A stretch of DNA of 64,000 nucleotides from Rivularia sp. PCC 7116 (GCF_000316665.1 NC_019678.1:4960001-5024000), one strand, 5' to 3'. Positions 35,680-44,563 are shown, counted from the first letter of the stretch. Numbers and translations are program-made. The notes: a model not told the origin generated them from the letters alone.

Positions 35680-35732
35680 AAGATTGAATAATTGAGCCTA
35701 TTTTACCCAATCCCCAATCACCAATTCCCAAT

Positions 35733-36335
35733 CTAACTATAAACACTCCCATCCGGCATAATAGCCCCAGTCAAAATAGCTCGATTCAAATTTGCTCCTT
35801 CTAAATTTGCTCCTTCTAAATTTGCTTCTACCAAGAAAGCTCCTTGTAAATTTGCTCCTTGTAAATTTGCTCCCATCAATTGTGCGTGACTCAAATTGAC
35901 TTGCCCTAAATTAGCTTGCGAGAGATTTGCTTGACTCAGATTTGCTTCTCTCATAAATGCTCTCTTTAAAATAGCCTGGGTTAAGTTTGCTCTATATAAC
36001 TGGGCTTTCCTCAATGAAGCTTGATATAGCAGTGCTTCGCCCAAATTAACTTCTCTCAAATCTGCTTTAGATAAGACTGCTTGACTCAAATTAGCTAGCT
36101 GCATGAAAGCCCCATGTAAAATCGCTTCTTCTAAACAAGCTTCTGTTAAATCTGTTTCAATCAATAATGCTTTACTAAGATTGATATTTTGCAGATTGGC
36201 TTGAGTTAATGTACATTGAGAAAAATTAATATGCGGTAGATTTTCTTGACAAAAAATTACCCGTGACAAATCGAGTTTACTGAAATCTCTTTCTCCACAC
36301 AGATACCGTCTTAAAATTTCCTCTTTTATCATCAC
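35733..36335 (-). CDS. Pentapeptide-repeat protein
   Basis: A 200-residue protein made almost wholly of A(N/D)Lxx pentapeptides from about residue 30 to 190 (ANLQNINLSKALLIETDLTEA; ANLSQANLSQANLGQVNLSHA; ANLEGANLEGANLNRA). These fold as a right-handed quadrilateral beta-helix, the Rfr fold. The first ~30 residues (EEILRRYLCGERDFSKLDLSRV) are a typical cyanobacterial lead-in. No catalytic domain. Proteins of this class are very common in cyanobacteria and mostly of unknown role; some mimic DNA. It is 53 bp upstream of the hypothetical gene on the same strand, so possibly co-transcribed. Confidence 0.93.
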   Translation of the reverse strand: MMIKEEILRRYLCGERDFSKLDLSRVIFCQENLPHINFSQCTLTQANLQNINLSKALLIETDLTEACLEEAILHGAFMQLANLSQAVLSKADLREVNLGEALLYQASLRKAQLYRANLTQAILKRAFMREANLSQANLSQANLGQVNLSHAQLMGANLQGANLQGAFLVEANLEGANLEGANLNRAILTGAIMPDGSVYS

Positions 36336-36560
36336 CTCTGACTGCTTACACTATTTTGAGAACAGCGACTTCTTTGTTTACGTTAATAAAACTTAACATG
36401 AGTTTTTAAGCACAAATGCTTAGTTAAGCATTTGTTAATGATTTATCTGAATCTAATTTCTTGTTAATGGGGATTGTTATTAAGATAAATGTTAAGATAG
36501 TAAAGAAAATATTAATTTTTCAAAATAAATTATAGTAATAGATTGTGGATAAAGTAATTT

Positions 36561-38399
36561 TTGTCTGAACTCATCTCAGTAACCCACAATAAAATGTCTG
36601 TATTTCAGGCTGAGCGGGAAAGGTTGTTAGCAGCGATCGCCCTGCGGATTCGGCAATCGTTGGATTTGGATTCTATAATCAACCAAACTGTAGAGGAAGT
36701 TAGATTATTTCTGCAAACAGATAGGGTGCTAGTTTACCGCTTTGAGCCTGATTGGAGTGGACTTATGGTTGCTGAATCAGTGATTCCTCCCTATCAAGCT
36801 GTTATTGGTTCCAAAATTAAAGATCCCTGTCTGACAAAAAAGCATATTGAAAAATATCAGCAAGGGGTAATTCGAGTTATAGATAATGTTGAAACTGCTC
36901 AATTACCTTCGTGCTACCAGGATTTATTGGCAAATTTTGATGTTAAAGCTAATTTAGTTGTCCCTATTATTGCAGAAGAAAAATTATGGGGGCTTTTAAT
37001 CGCTCAACACTGTAAATCTCCTCGTCAATGGGATTCATCAGAAATAGAATTGCTCAAGTTACTAGCAAATCATGTAGGAATAGCAGTTCAACAAGCCGAA
37101 CTTTATCAGCAAGTTCAAAGTATTAATTCTTATTTGGAGCGTAAAGTTAAAAATCGTACAGCTAAATTAGAGCAAGCAGTTAAGTTTGAAGCTTTAATAA
37201 CGCGAATTACTCAGAATGTTAGAGATAGTTTGGATGAAACTCAGATATTGCAGAAAGTAACCCAAGAATTAGAAGAAGTTTTGCATATCGAGTGCTGCAA
37301 AATTGAACTTTACGATAATTCTCATAGCTCGGCGACTATAGTTTACGAATATACAACAAAAAACCATATCTCTCACGAAGCAACTAGGCAAGTCGCAGAT
37401 TTTCCGGAATACCAACAGTTATTACAGAAAAAATCTCTACAGTTTGTAGAAAGAATTCCTTTGCTAAATCCTTCCAAAGGACAAATTACTCGATTAATAT
37501 GTCCAATTTTTGATGATAAAGGTATTTTAGGAAATATTTGGCTGCTGAGGCTCAAAGAAGAAGTATTCGATGAATTAGAAATTCGTTTAGTTGAACAAGT
37601 TGCGAATCAATGCGCCATTGCAATACGTCAAGCTCGGCTTTACGAGAAATCGCAAGCTCAAGTTAAGGAATTAGAAAAACTCAATACTCTCAAAGACGAC
37701 TTTCTCAAAACCATTTCTCACGAGCTACGCACCCCCATGACTAGTATTTTGCTCGCTTCTCAAACTTTAGAAAAACTAATTAAAACTCAAGGAATACAGG
37801 GGATTAAGTCAGAACAATTTCAGCGCGTTTTTCAAATATTCAAAGGTTCTTGTCAGCAGCAAAATAAATCAGTAAATGATTTACTGACATTGTGTTATCT
37901 TGATGCCCAAAATGCGACATTAATTCCTGAAATTATTGATATAAAAGAATTTATTATTAAAATAGTAGAACCTTTCAAGGAACAAGCTCGAAGACAACAG
38001 CAACAGTTAGTAGTAAACATTGCTAAAGATATATCTTCCTTGCAATCCGATACTACTCTTTTAGAAAGAGTAATTAACGAACTACTAACAAATGCCTGTA
38101 AATATACTCCAGAAAACGAAACAATTACCGTAACTGCTGAGGAAAAAGACGATAAAATTTATTTAAGTATTAGAAATTCGGGAATAGAAATCCCCTTAGA
38201 AGAACAAGAATCCATTTTTGAAAAATTTTATCGTATTCCATCTCACGATCCTTGGAAGCATGGGGGAAGCGGTATTGGATTAGCTTTAGTCAAAAAGCTT
38301 GTAAAACTTTTAAATGCAACTGTCAAGCTAGATAGCCGAGATAGTCAAACCACTTTTACCATTCAATTTGCAATTGATAACTTTGAATCAAAAATTTAG
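36561..38399 (+). CDS. GAF-GAF sensor histidine kinase, candidate cyanobacteriochrome
   Basis: A 612-residue protein from a TTG; an ATG at 36594 is an alternative start. GAF1 (~25-185) is of the cyanobacteriochrome type: RVLVYRFEPDWSG, then DPCL with Cys90, SCYQDLL with Cys118, VKANLVVPI and LWGLLIAQHC. Cys90 and Cys118 are 28 residues apart, the spacing I recall for the two chromophore-linked cysteines of DXCF-type cyanobacteriochromes. A coiled linker, a second GAF (~215-370) and another coil follow. HisKA has ISHELRTP (His387), and HATPase_c has NELLTNACKYTPENE (N box) and GSGIGLALVKKL (G2). No receiver domain, membrane segment or cognate regulator is in view. The kinase is certain; bilin binding is inferred. 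Confidence 0.93.
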   Translation: MSELISVTHNKMSVFQAERERLLAAIALRIRQSLDLDSIINQTVEEVRLFLQTDRVLVYRFEPDWSGLMVAESVIPPYQAVIGSKIKDPCLTKKHIEKYQQGVIRVIDNVETAQLPSCYQDLLANFDVKANLVVPIIAEEKLWGLLIAQHCKSPRQWDSSEIELLKLLANHVGIAVQQAELYQQVQSINSYLERKVKNRTAKLEQAVKFEALITRITQNVRDSLDETQILQKVTQELEEVLHIECCKIELYDNSHSSATIVYEYTTKNHISHEATRQVADFPEYQQLLQKKSLQFVERIPLLNPSKGQITRLICPIFDDKGILGNIWLLRLKEEVFDELEIRLVEQVANQCAIAIRQARLYEKSQAQVKELEKLNTLKDDFLKTISHELRTPMTSILLASQTLEKLIKTQGIQGIKSEQFQRVFQIFKGSCQQQNKSVNDLLTLCYLDAQNATLIPEIIDIKEFIIKIVEPFKEQARRQQQQLVVNIAKDISSLQSDTTLLERVINELLTNACKYTPENETITVTAEEKDDKIYLSIRNSGIEIPLEEQESIFEKFYRIPSHDPWKHGGSGIGLALVKKLVKLLNATVKLDSRDSQTTFTIQFAIDNFESKI

Positions 38400-38820
38400 G
38401 ACGTAAAGCTGTTGTGCATTAGACATCTCTCCTTATAGGTTATGGTGTATACAGAAGACTTTAAATCCAATTTAGAGCGGGCTTTAAACTAGGAGCTAAA
38501 TTATTCAAAGCCCTCAAAGCCGTATAGATAGTACTTGTGTCTATACCCTAAAATGAAAACTTGAAATATCAGTAAAAGGTCAAAAAAAAAGTTAACGTTT
38601 GTTGAACTTTTACTAATTTAATTGAAGTAATAGTTTATAAATATCAAATTAAATTAACAATCCCTAACAAATTTGAATTTTCAATCTAAAAGTAAATAAT
38701 CACAATGAAAGATACGTGTATCGACTAAGGCTTTTTGGTATAGTGTCGCATAATATAATAATTACAGATTCATATTTTATAAGTTAATTATCGCAGACAT
38801 ATAAGGGAGTGTGGATAAGA
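38400..38820. other. Intergenic region, no gene seen
   Basis: AT-rich, no convincing open frame. An AAGGGAG ribosome binding site at 38803-38809 supports ATG 38821 for the next gene. Confidence 0.5.
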
Positions 38821-39192
38821 ATGTTAAGAATTAAGTATTTAGCTGCTTTAGGATTAGTAGCAGTTGTCGCAAATATAGCCAACCCTGTCAGCGCACAGTC
38901 TTCTAGAAATGTAGATGGCAAAGGCTATAGTTTATCTGGTGATTCATTAATGGGAATTGATGAAAGAACGGCAAACCAAGATTTCCCCATCTTTTTTATC
39001 AATCAGCCTTCTAGAGTGAATCCTGGTGTTGTAAAAAATAGTAATCTTAATTATCGCAGAACCAGGGAACAAGTGCAAATAAACAATACACCCGTTTATT
39101 TAGAGCCTGGGGAAGAAAGCCTTAATGGTAATGACGGATTCCAGGTACAGTTTGATTTGACTAATACCGATAACCGGAAGAATTTGAAATGA
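38821..39192 (+). CDS. Small secreted hypothetical protein
   Basis: A 123-residue protein. The ATG at 38821 is preferred over the GTG at 38809, because AAGGGAG at 38803-38809 overlaps the GTG but is well placed (11 nt) for the ATG. The signal peptide is clear: LRIKYLAALGLVAVVANIANPVSA, cleavage near AQS. The mature ~98 residues are polar, with GKGYSLSGDSLMGIDERTANQDFPIFF and VYLEPGEESLNGNDGFQVQFDL, and no Cys. No family recognised. It is isolated from its neighbours by more than 400 bp on each side. Export is likely, the function unknown. Confidence 0.7.
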   Translation: MLRIKYLAALGLVAVVANIANPVSAQSSRNVDGKGYSLSGDSLMGIDERTANQDFPIFFINQPSRVNPGVVKNSNLNYRRTREQVQINNTPVYLEPGEESLNGNDGFQVQFDLTNTDNRKNLK

Positions 39193-39820
39193 AAAGATTA
39201 TGCCGATAGATGGTATCAAGCGTAATCTAAAAATCGGCGTTGTTGAATTGAAGTATAAATTTATGTTTCTAGTTTTAGTAAAGCCCGCTAAATGGGAGCA
39301 TCCCAATGGCGGCAAAAAGCCCGCAGACTATAAGTCTGGGGCTAATATTACAAAGCCCACCTTCGTGGGCTAACAGGTAAAATGTTTGTTCCGGCATCGG
39401 GATGCTCCCCCCTAAATCCCCCAGTTTTGGGCGACTTTAAATTATCTTTCTTTCCCAGAATGGGGGGGGGTGGGGCAAAATCATACTTGTAATCAGCAAC
39501 GCCTAAAAATCTATTTATATGATTGAAAAACTGTATTGTTCTCAGGTAAACTTTTTAATTTGATTAATAGCTTTAAAACTCGTGCAAACGGGTTTTTATA
39601 TTTTTAATTTAGCTAACCTTGTTTAATTAGTAAATTTTTTACAACAGAACTCATTTAGAGTTATCAAATAATCGGGTATTTGATCTAAATTCCAGAATAC
39701 AACTAAATAAAATTGAAAAAACTTTTACTTAAATAAACAATAATAATTACTATATTTTCCATTATCCATGCCCAATTACCAATTCCGACCCACTTTCAAG
39801 TAAAATTATTTCTTGAAAGA
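39193..39820. other. Intergenic region with dispersed palindromic repeats
   Basis: Between 39285 and 39420 are repeat fragments: GGGAGCATCCC, the hairpin CCCGCAGACTATAAGTCTGGGG, the hairpin GCCCACCTTCGTGGGC, and GGGATGCTCCC. A run of nine Gs lies at 39462-39470. The right half is AT-rich and leads to the phosphatase ribosome binding site. No gene. Confidence 0.65.
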
Positions 39821-39827
39821 AAGGAGG
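39821..39827 (+). promoter_or_regulatory. Ribosome binding site fixing a TTG start
   Basis: AAGGAGG, a full anti-16S match, lies 6 nt before the TTG at 39834. It rules out the longer frame from 39813, which would begin upstream of it. Confidence 0.8.
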
Positions 39828-39833
39828 GGAATT

Positions 39834-41195
39834 TTGACACGAGTAATTATAGTACGTCACGGTCAAAGCACTTACAATATTGTTAGGCGCATTCAGGGAC
39901 ATTTAGACGAATCAGTATTAACGGAAAAAGGTTGTAGTGATGCGGTAAAAGTAGGTAAGGCTCTCAAAAATATTTCATTTGATGCCATTTATTGCAGTCC
40001 CCTCAAAAGAGCGAAACAAACCGCAGAAATTATTCATCACGAAATCAAAGCTAATTTAGATAATACCCCCGCTCTGCAAAAGAATCATAAAATCAAGGAA
40101 ATTCATTTACCTTTGTGGGAAGGAATGCTTGCTACAGAAGTGCAAGAGCAGTTTCCCGAAGAACATAAAATTTGGAAAGAAAGCCCCGATAAATTGCGGA
40201 TGCTTGTAAAAGATGGTGAAACAACCGTCGAATTTTTCCCGATTCTGGCATTGTACGAACAAGCAAAAGAATTTTGGCAAGAAATTTTACCCAAACATCA
40301 AAATCAAACTATTCTTGTTGTTGCTCATAGCTGCATTAATAGATGTTTAATTCAAACAGCAATTGATATTTCTCCTGCTTACATGCAGCACATCCAACAA
40401 TCTAATTGTTGCATCAACGTACTTAATTTTGTCGGTACTGGTAACTTAGACGAAGATAAAGTTACTATTGAATCATTCAATCAAATCCAGCATATGGGCG
40501 AGACTTTACCTTCGTTGCGTCCAAATCATCGAGGCATAAGATTATTATTAGTTCGTCATGGCGAGACTGATTGGAATCAAGAAAGTAGATATCAAGGACA
40601 AGTTGATATTTCACTGAATGAAAATGGTAAATTCCAGTCTGAGAAGGTAGCCCAGTTTCTCAAAGATATTTCTATTGATAAAGTATTTAGTAGTTCTTTG
40701 TTACGTGCCAAGGAAACCGCAGAAATTATTTTACAGCAGCATCAAAACGTTAATTTAGATTTAAACGATGAATTTAAAGAAATAATTCATGGAGCTTGGG
40801 AAGGCAAATCGGCAACAGAAATTAACCAAGAATTTCCCGGAGAATTACAACGCTGGTACGAAAATCCAGAACAATTTCAGATGCCTATGGGAGAAAACTT
40901 TCAGCAAGTTTGGCAGCGGACAGTTGAAGTTTACGAGTCAATTATTAAAGCAGCATTAACAGAAAAATTAAACACTATATTGATAGTGGCTCATGGAGGC
41001 ACCAATCAAATTTTACTTTGTCATATTTTGGGTTTATCTGCAAAACATTTTTGGAATTTCCGTCAAAGTAACTGTTGTTTAAATGTCATTGATTATCCTA
41101 AAGGTTTAGATAGTTTTCCCGTACTCCAAGGAATTAATCTTACTTCTTATTTGACAGAAAGCGTTTTAGATGAAACGGTAAGGGGAGCTTTGTAA
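39834..41195 (+). CDS. Double-domain histidine phosphatase (phosphoglycerate mutase superfamily)
   Basis: 453 residues from the TTG at 39834, which reads MTRVIIVRHGQSTYN. Two complete histidine phosphatase domains lie in tandem. Domain 1 has the RHGQ catalytic motif (His about 9), ESVLTEKG, YCSPLKRAKQTAEI and VVAHSCINR. Domain 2 starts near residue 235 with LLVRHGETDWN, SLNENG, SSSLLRAKETAEI and IVAHGGTNQILLC. Domain 1 has HSCINR where domain 2 has HGGTNQ at the second catalytic His; both His residues remain. Such fused proteins dephosphorylate small phospho-metabolites or proteins; the substrate is not predictable. Cytoplasmic, monocistronic, with an ideal ribosome binding site despite the rare start codon. 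Confidence 0.92.
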   Translation: MTRVIIVRHGQSTYNIVRRIQGHLDESVLTEKGCSDAVKVGKALKNISFDAIYCSPLKRAKQTAEIIHHEIKANLDNTPALQKNHKIKEIHLPLWEGMLATEVQEQFPEEHKIWKESPDKLRMLVKDGETTVEFFPILALYEQAKEFWQEILPKHQNQTILVVAHSCINRCLIQTAIDISPAYMQHIQQSNCCINVLNFVGTGNLDEDKVTIESFNQIQHMGETLPSLRPNHRGIRLLLVRHGETDWNQESRYQGQVDISLNENGKFQSEKVAQFLKDISIDKVFSSSLLRAKETAEIILQQHQNVNLDLNDEFKEIIHGAWEGKSATEINQEFPGELQRWYENPEQFQMPMGENFQQVWQRTVEVYESIIKAALTEKLNTILIVAHGGTNQILLCHILGLSAKHFWNFRQSNCCLNVIDYPKGLDSFPVLQGINLTSYLTESVLDETVRGAL

Positions 41196-41202
41196 TTTGG
41201 GA

Positions 41203-41253
41203 ATTAGGCATGGGGCATTGGTAATTGGTAATGGGTAATGGGTAATTGGTAAA
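41203..41253. repeat. Short tandem repeat (GGTAATTG/GGTAATGG)
   Basis: Tandem GGTAATT/GGTAATG heptamers just after the phosphatase stop codon, like those at 34672-34703. Confidence 0.75.
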
Positions 41254-41310
41254 AGGTTAAAAAACTCACGAATTACCAATTATACTCACTGCTAACTGTT
41301 AACTGATAAC

Positions 41311-41343
41311 TGATAAGATGACAACCGAATTGCTGCACAAAGT
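41311..41343 (+). repeat. Duplicate of the 5' end of the dihydroorotase-like gene
   Basis: 33 bp matching 41491-41523 with two mismatches, including the ATG and the first nine codons (MTTELLxKV). In this copy the frame closes after 14 codons. The two copies are 180 bp apart and bracket a palindromic element and heptamer repeats. Confidence 0.9.
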
Positions 41344-41358
41344 AATACAATGGTATTT

Positions 41359-41426
41359 GTAGGTTGGGTTGAACGGAGTAAAACCCAACATCCGTGTTGG
41401 GTTGCGCTTCGCTTAACCCAACCTAC
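41359..41426. repeat. Palindromic dispersed repeat (GTAGGTTGGGTT...AACCCAACCTAC)
   Basis: Perfect 12-bp terminal inverted arms with internal AACCCAAC/GTTGGGTT pairs, able to fold as a long hairpin. This is a widespread type of cyanobacterial repeat. It lies between the two copies of the dihydroorotase 5' end. Confidence 0.85.
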
Positions 41427-41450
41427 GAATCTAATTATTTACTGATAATA

Positions 41451-41492
41451 ACAACTAACAACTAACAACTAACAACTAACAGCTAACAACTA
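41451..41492. repeat. Short tandem heptamer repeat (CAACTAA)
   Basis: About six AACAACT/AACTAAC heptamers ending six bases before the dihydroorotase-like ATG, so no Shine-Dalgarno is present there. Confidence 0.85.
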
Positions 41493-41497
41493 ATAAG

Positions 41498-42769
41498 ATG
41501 ACAACCGAATTGCTGCAAAAAGTCAGGGTGATAAATCCTGTAACTAATACCGATTTAGTTGCTGATGTGTTGATTGAAGATGGTTATATTAAATCTGTTG
41601 GCGATAAAATTTCTGAAATACCAAATAATACTTCTATTCGCGATTGTAAATCTTTAGTTTTGGGAACTGGATTAGTTGATTTATACAGTCATTCTGGGGA
41701 ACCAGGTTTTGAAGAAAGAGAAACTTTTACATCTCTTTTAAAAGCTGCTGCTGCCGGTGGTTTTACTCGTGTTACTATTTTACCCGATACATCTCCGAGT
41801 ATTGATAATCCCGCAGTTGTCGCACAGTTAAAGCAGCTTTATCAACAAGCAAATTCAAATTCCTCCTGTCTGCCTTTACTTAATATCTGGGGTGCAATTA
41901 CCAAAGATGTTAAAGGGGAAAAAATGACGGAATTGGCAGATTTAAAAAATGCCGGAATTATTGGCTTCGCTGATGGTGATGCTTTGAATAATTTAGCTTT
42001 AGTGCGTCGAGTGCTGGAATATTTGCAACCTTTACGTAAAACCGCTGCTTTTTGGTGTTGCGATCGCAATATTTCCGCCGATGGCATCATGCGAGAAGGT
42101 GCGAATTCGATTCAGTGGGGTTTGCCGGGAAACCCACCGGCTTCGGAGACTTCTGCAATTGCTGCTTTACTTGAGTTAGTTGCTAGTACTTTTACACCGA
42201 CTCATATAATGCGGGTTTCTACTGCTAGAAGTGTAGAATTAATCGAAAATGCTAAAGCCAAAGGTTTACCCATCACAGCCAGCACTACTTGGATGCATCT
42301 TTTGTTAGATACCTCATCAGTTAAAAGTTATCACACGGGCTTACGTTTAGAACCACCTTTGGGCAATCCAGAAGATATGATGGCATTGCGTCGGGGAGTC
42401 AAAGAAGGAATTTTAGACGCTGTAGCGGTGGATCATTCGCCATTTACCTACGAAGAAAAAACCGTAGCCTTTGCTCAAGCACCTCCAGGAGCCATCGGTT
42501 TGGAATTAGCATTACCTTTGTTGTGGCAGAATTTAGTAGAAACCGGTGAATTTACAGCTTTAGAATTGTGGAAAGCGCTTTCTACAAATCCCGCAGAATG
42601 TTTAAAACAAAGCCCGAGTCAAATTGCAGCAGGTGAAAAAGCCGAGTTAACTTTATTTAATCCCCAGGAAATTTGGAAAGTCGAGAGCAAGAATTTACAT
42701 AGTTTATCGAGTAATACTTTCTGGTTGGGAGAAGAATTGAAAGGGAAAGTTGTCGGGGTTTGGTGTTAG
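41498..42769 (+). CDS. Dihydroorotase-like amidohydrolase, apparently lacking several metal ligands
   Basis: A 423-residue protein with the overall plan of class I dihydroorotase (carbamoyl-aspartate to dihydroorotate, pyrimidine synthesis): ENGxI-type lead, GTGLVDLYSHSGEPG, AAAAGGFTRVTILPDT, and near the end VDHSPFTYEEK and PAECL. Key positions differ from the active enzyme. The HxH metal motif reads Y-S-H, the following Arg of REPG is Gly, MPNT reads LPDT, the GFK carboxylated-lysine region reads GFADGD, and the HH ligand pair region reads TTWMHLL. Only the late Asp (VDHSP) is clearly kept. It may therefore be a non-catalytic PyrC'-type subunit, usually annotated pyrC. A 33-bp duplicate of its start lies 180 bp upstream. 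Confidence 0.85.
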   Translation: MTTELLQKVRVINPVTNTDLVADVLIEDGYIKSVGDKISEIPNNTSIRDCKSLVLGTGLVDLYSHSGEPGFEERETFTSLLKAAAAGGFTRVTILPDTSPSIDNPAVVAQLKQLYQQANSNSSCLPLLNIWGAITKDVKGEKMTELADLKNAGIIGFADGDALNNLALVRRVLEYLQPLRKTAAFWCCDRNISADGIMREGANSIQWGLPGNPPASETSAIAALLELVASTFTPTHIMRVSTARSVELIENAKAKGLPITASTTWMHLLLDTSSVKSYHTGLRLEPPLGNPEDMMALRRGVKEGILDAVAVDHSPFTYEEKTVAFAQAPPGAIGLELALPLLWQNLVETGEFTALELWKALSTNPAECLKQSPSQIAAGEKAELTLFNPQEIWKVESKNLHSLSSNTFWLGEELKGKVVGVWC

Positions 42770-42771
42770 TT

Positions 42772-42802
42772 AAAAAACCCGATTTTTCTAAAAAACCGGG
42801 CT
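42772..42802. terminator. Hairpin between dihydroorotase-like gene and downstream region
   Basis: AAACCCGATTTTT and AAAAAACCGGGCTT pair with one bulge and one mismatch. It lies just after the stop codon, in a position suited to termination in either direction. Confidence 0.5.
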
Positions 42803-43349
42803 TCTTCACATTTTTCATTAACTTAGAAAAAACTAATCTATCTTTTCCATTGCTTTAGCAGCTAAATAAGGCTTATTTTCATAAACTTTAACTAAATCTG
42901 GAGCAAAATCAAAATCGTAATTTCTCGAAATACTGAATAGAAATATTTGTTAATTAACAGATTCAATGAAGTCAGTTGAATACCACTTCTATCTTTAGAA
43001 AGAGAATAAAACAAATTAAATTAAATTTCAGTTTTCTGTATTCCCCTTCTTTTGGTGGATGTGATAATATCGTTACTATATTATTCAACAAGCATGAATT
43101 CTCCTGATATCGTTATTAAATTGAATCAAGCCAAACCGCGCGGTTTAACTATGAAATGTATTTAAAGTAATCTATTAATTTTATTTTTTCTCTTTGACTT
43201 ATTATGATGAAAAATATTTATTATGCTATTTTTAATAGTTAAATATTATTGACGAATTTTGAACATATTAATATTATATTGATATGTGTACTTAGAATAC
43301 AAAACAACTATTATCTACAACTAAATACTATCCTTTAACACGAAGAGAT
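42803..43349. other. Intergenic region with possible gene fragments
   Basis: On the minus strand, 42833-42937 reads as a protein-like tail without a start (SISRNYDFDFAPDLVKVYEN then KPYLAAKAMEKID, stop at 42833), perhaps the 3' remnant of a lost gene. On +, a 23-codon frame (43094-43165) is too short to judge. The rest is very AT-rich. No intact gene is seen. Confidence 0.4.
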
Positions 43350-44465
43350 ATGAATAATTTTGATTACCGCATCCCTGATGATATGGCAGCAGAGGTAATG
43401 GCTGAAGCAACAAGATTACATGCTGAAGCTAATAAAGGTTATTCCTTTGCCGATTTAGAACAAGCTTGTTTAGAAGCCAATATTTCTCCAGCCATTATTC
43501 AAAAAGCAATCAAAAATATTGAGAGAAAGCGAGAAGAAAAGCGAACCCAAAGGCAGATAATGCAGAATCGGATTAAAGAACAAGTACAAAAAGGCTTGCT
43601 TGCTTCAATTGTACTGATTATTCCTGCTATCATGATTTCTGGTATTAGCTTATTCCAGTCGCAAGATAAACAAATTGAAACAGCTTCTCAATCTCAGCAG
43701 AAATTAAATTCCCCATTCAAAACTCTTACGATTAGACCAGAAAAATTAGAGTATCTTACCGATCCTAAAGGGTTATCAATTGCTGTAAGGGGCGAAAATT
43801 ATGGTAACAGTGTTGATGCAATGATTGGTACGGATGATTACGAACCGCTAATGATTAAATCAGGAAAAATTGGCGATTCTTATAAATACGAAGGAATTCA
43901 CAACTATAGAATTAAAATTATTGAGTTTTCTAAAGATAGAAACGTTACTTTTCAAATTGAGCAGCTAGCGCCAGAAAAGTATACTGCTGTAGAACGACTT
44001 GAAGAAAAAGTGAAGCTGCTTGAACAAAACTCTCAAGAAAATCAAAGTCAACAAGAAAAGTTGGAACGAGAAAAAAACAGTAAGGAGCAACAATTAAACT
44101 GGAAAGACGAAACGATTGAAAGACTCCGAGAAAGAATAAGGGAGTTGCAAACAAAGTCTGAAAAACTTCAAACTAAAACAAAACAACTTCAAACTCAAGC
44201 TCAAGGATTTAAAAGTCAGCTTCAAAGTCAACGAGATAGTAATTTGCAACTGGTTAATGCAAAAAGCAGCGAAGTGACAAGCTTGGCAAGCAAAATACAG
44301 CAGTTGAAGCAAGAATCAACAAAACTCCAAACTCAGATAAGTTTGTTGAAACAGCAACAAGCCAGCGATAAGATCGAGTTAAGCAGCAAAAATCGAACTA
44401 TCATCGATCTCCAAGATAAAGTCAAAATACTTCAGCAAACTTTAGATACCTTTAAGCTGAGATAA
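43350..44465 (+). CDS. Single-pass membrane protein with long C-terminal coiled coil
   Basis: A 371-residue protein. Residues 1-75 form a helical N-terminal part (YRIPDDMAAEVMAEATRLHAEA, then YSFADLEQACLEANISPAIIQKAIKNIERK), resembling short helical modules of cyanobacterial membrane proteins. A membrane helix lies at about 84-104 (GLLASIVLIIPAIMISGISLF). A beta-type domain spans about 120-205 (LTIRPEKLEYLTD; SIAVRGENYGNSVDAMIG). From about 210 to the end there is an uninterrupted coiled coil rich in Gln, Lys and Glu (RLEEKVKLLEQNSQENQSQQ, then REKNSKEQQ). No enzymatic motif. It looks like a structural or tethering protein; the family is unknown. No operon partner. Confidence 0.7.
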   Translation: MNNFDYRIPDDMAAEVMAEATRLHAEANKGYSFADLEQACLEANISPAIIQKAIKNIERKREEKRTQRQIMQNRIKEQVQKGLLASIVLIIPAIMISGISLFQSQDKQIETASQSQQKLNSPFKTLTIRPEKLEYLTDPKGLSIAVRGENYGNSVDAMIGTDDYEPLMIKSGKIGDSYKYEGIHNYRIKIIEFSKDRNVTFQIEQLAPEKYTAVERLEEKVKLLEQNSQENQSQQEKLEREKNSKEQQLNWKDETIERLRERIRELQTKSEKLQTKTKQLQTQAQGFKSQLQSQRDSNLQLVNAKSSEVTSLASKIQQLKQESTKLQTQISLLKQQQASDKIELSSKNRTIIDLQDKVKILQQTLDTFKLR

Positions 44466-44489
44466 ATTTGTTATTTCTTGTTTCTTTCT

Positions 44490-44561
44490 TGTTCCTAGGC
44501 TCAGCCTGGGAACACATGATTAGAGGCTCTGCCTCTTAATACACTTGAGGTAGAGGCTGGA
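44490..44561. repeat. Palindromic dispersed repeats (CCTAGGCTCAGCCTGGG / GAGGCTCTGCCTC)
   Basis: Two short hairpins in tandem, GTTCC-TAGGCT-CAGCCTG-GGAAC and AGAGGCTCTGCCTCT, followed by a degenerate GAGGTAGAGGCT. A related array is at 50497-50602. It lies between convergent genes and may act as a terminator. Confidence 0.75.
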
Positions 44562-44563
44562 AG

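Noticed and set aside
41451-41492. Tandem repeats resembling a miniature CRISPR
   Set aside because: Units are contiguous heptamers without spacers and no cas gene is near; the same applies to the other heptamer tracts.
43094-43165. 23-codon plus-strand open frame in an AT-rich region
   Set aside because: Too short, no ribosome binding site and no recognisable sequence.
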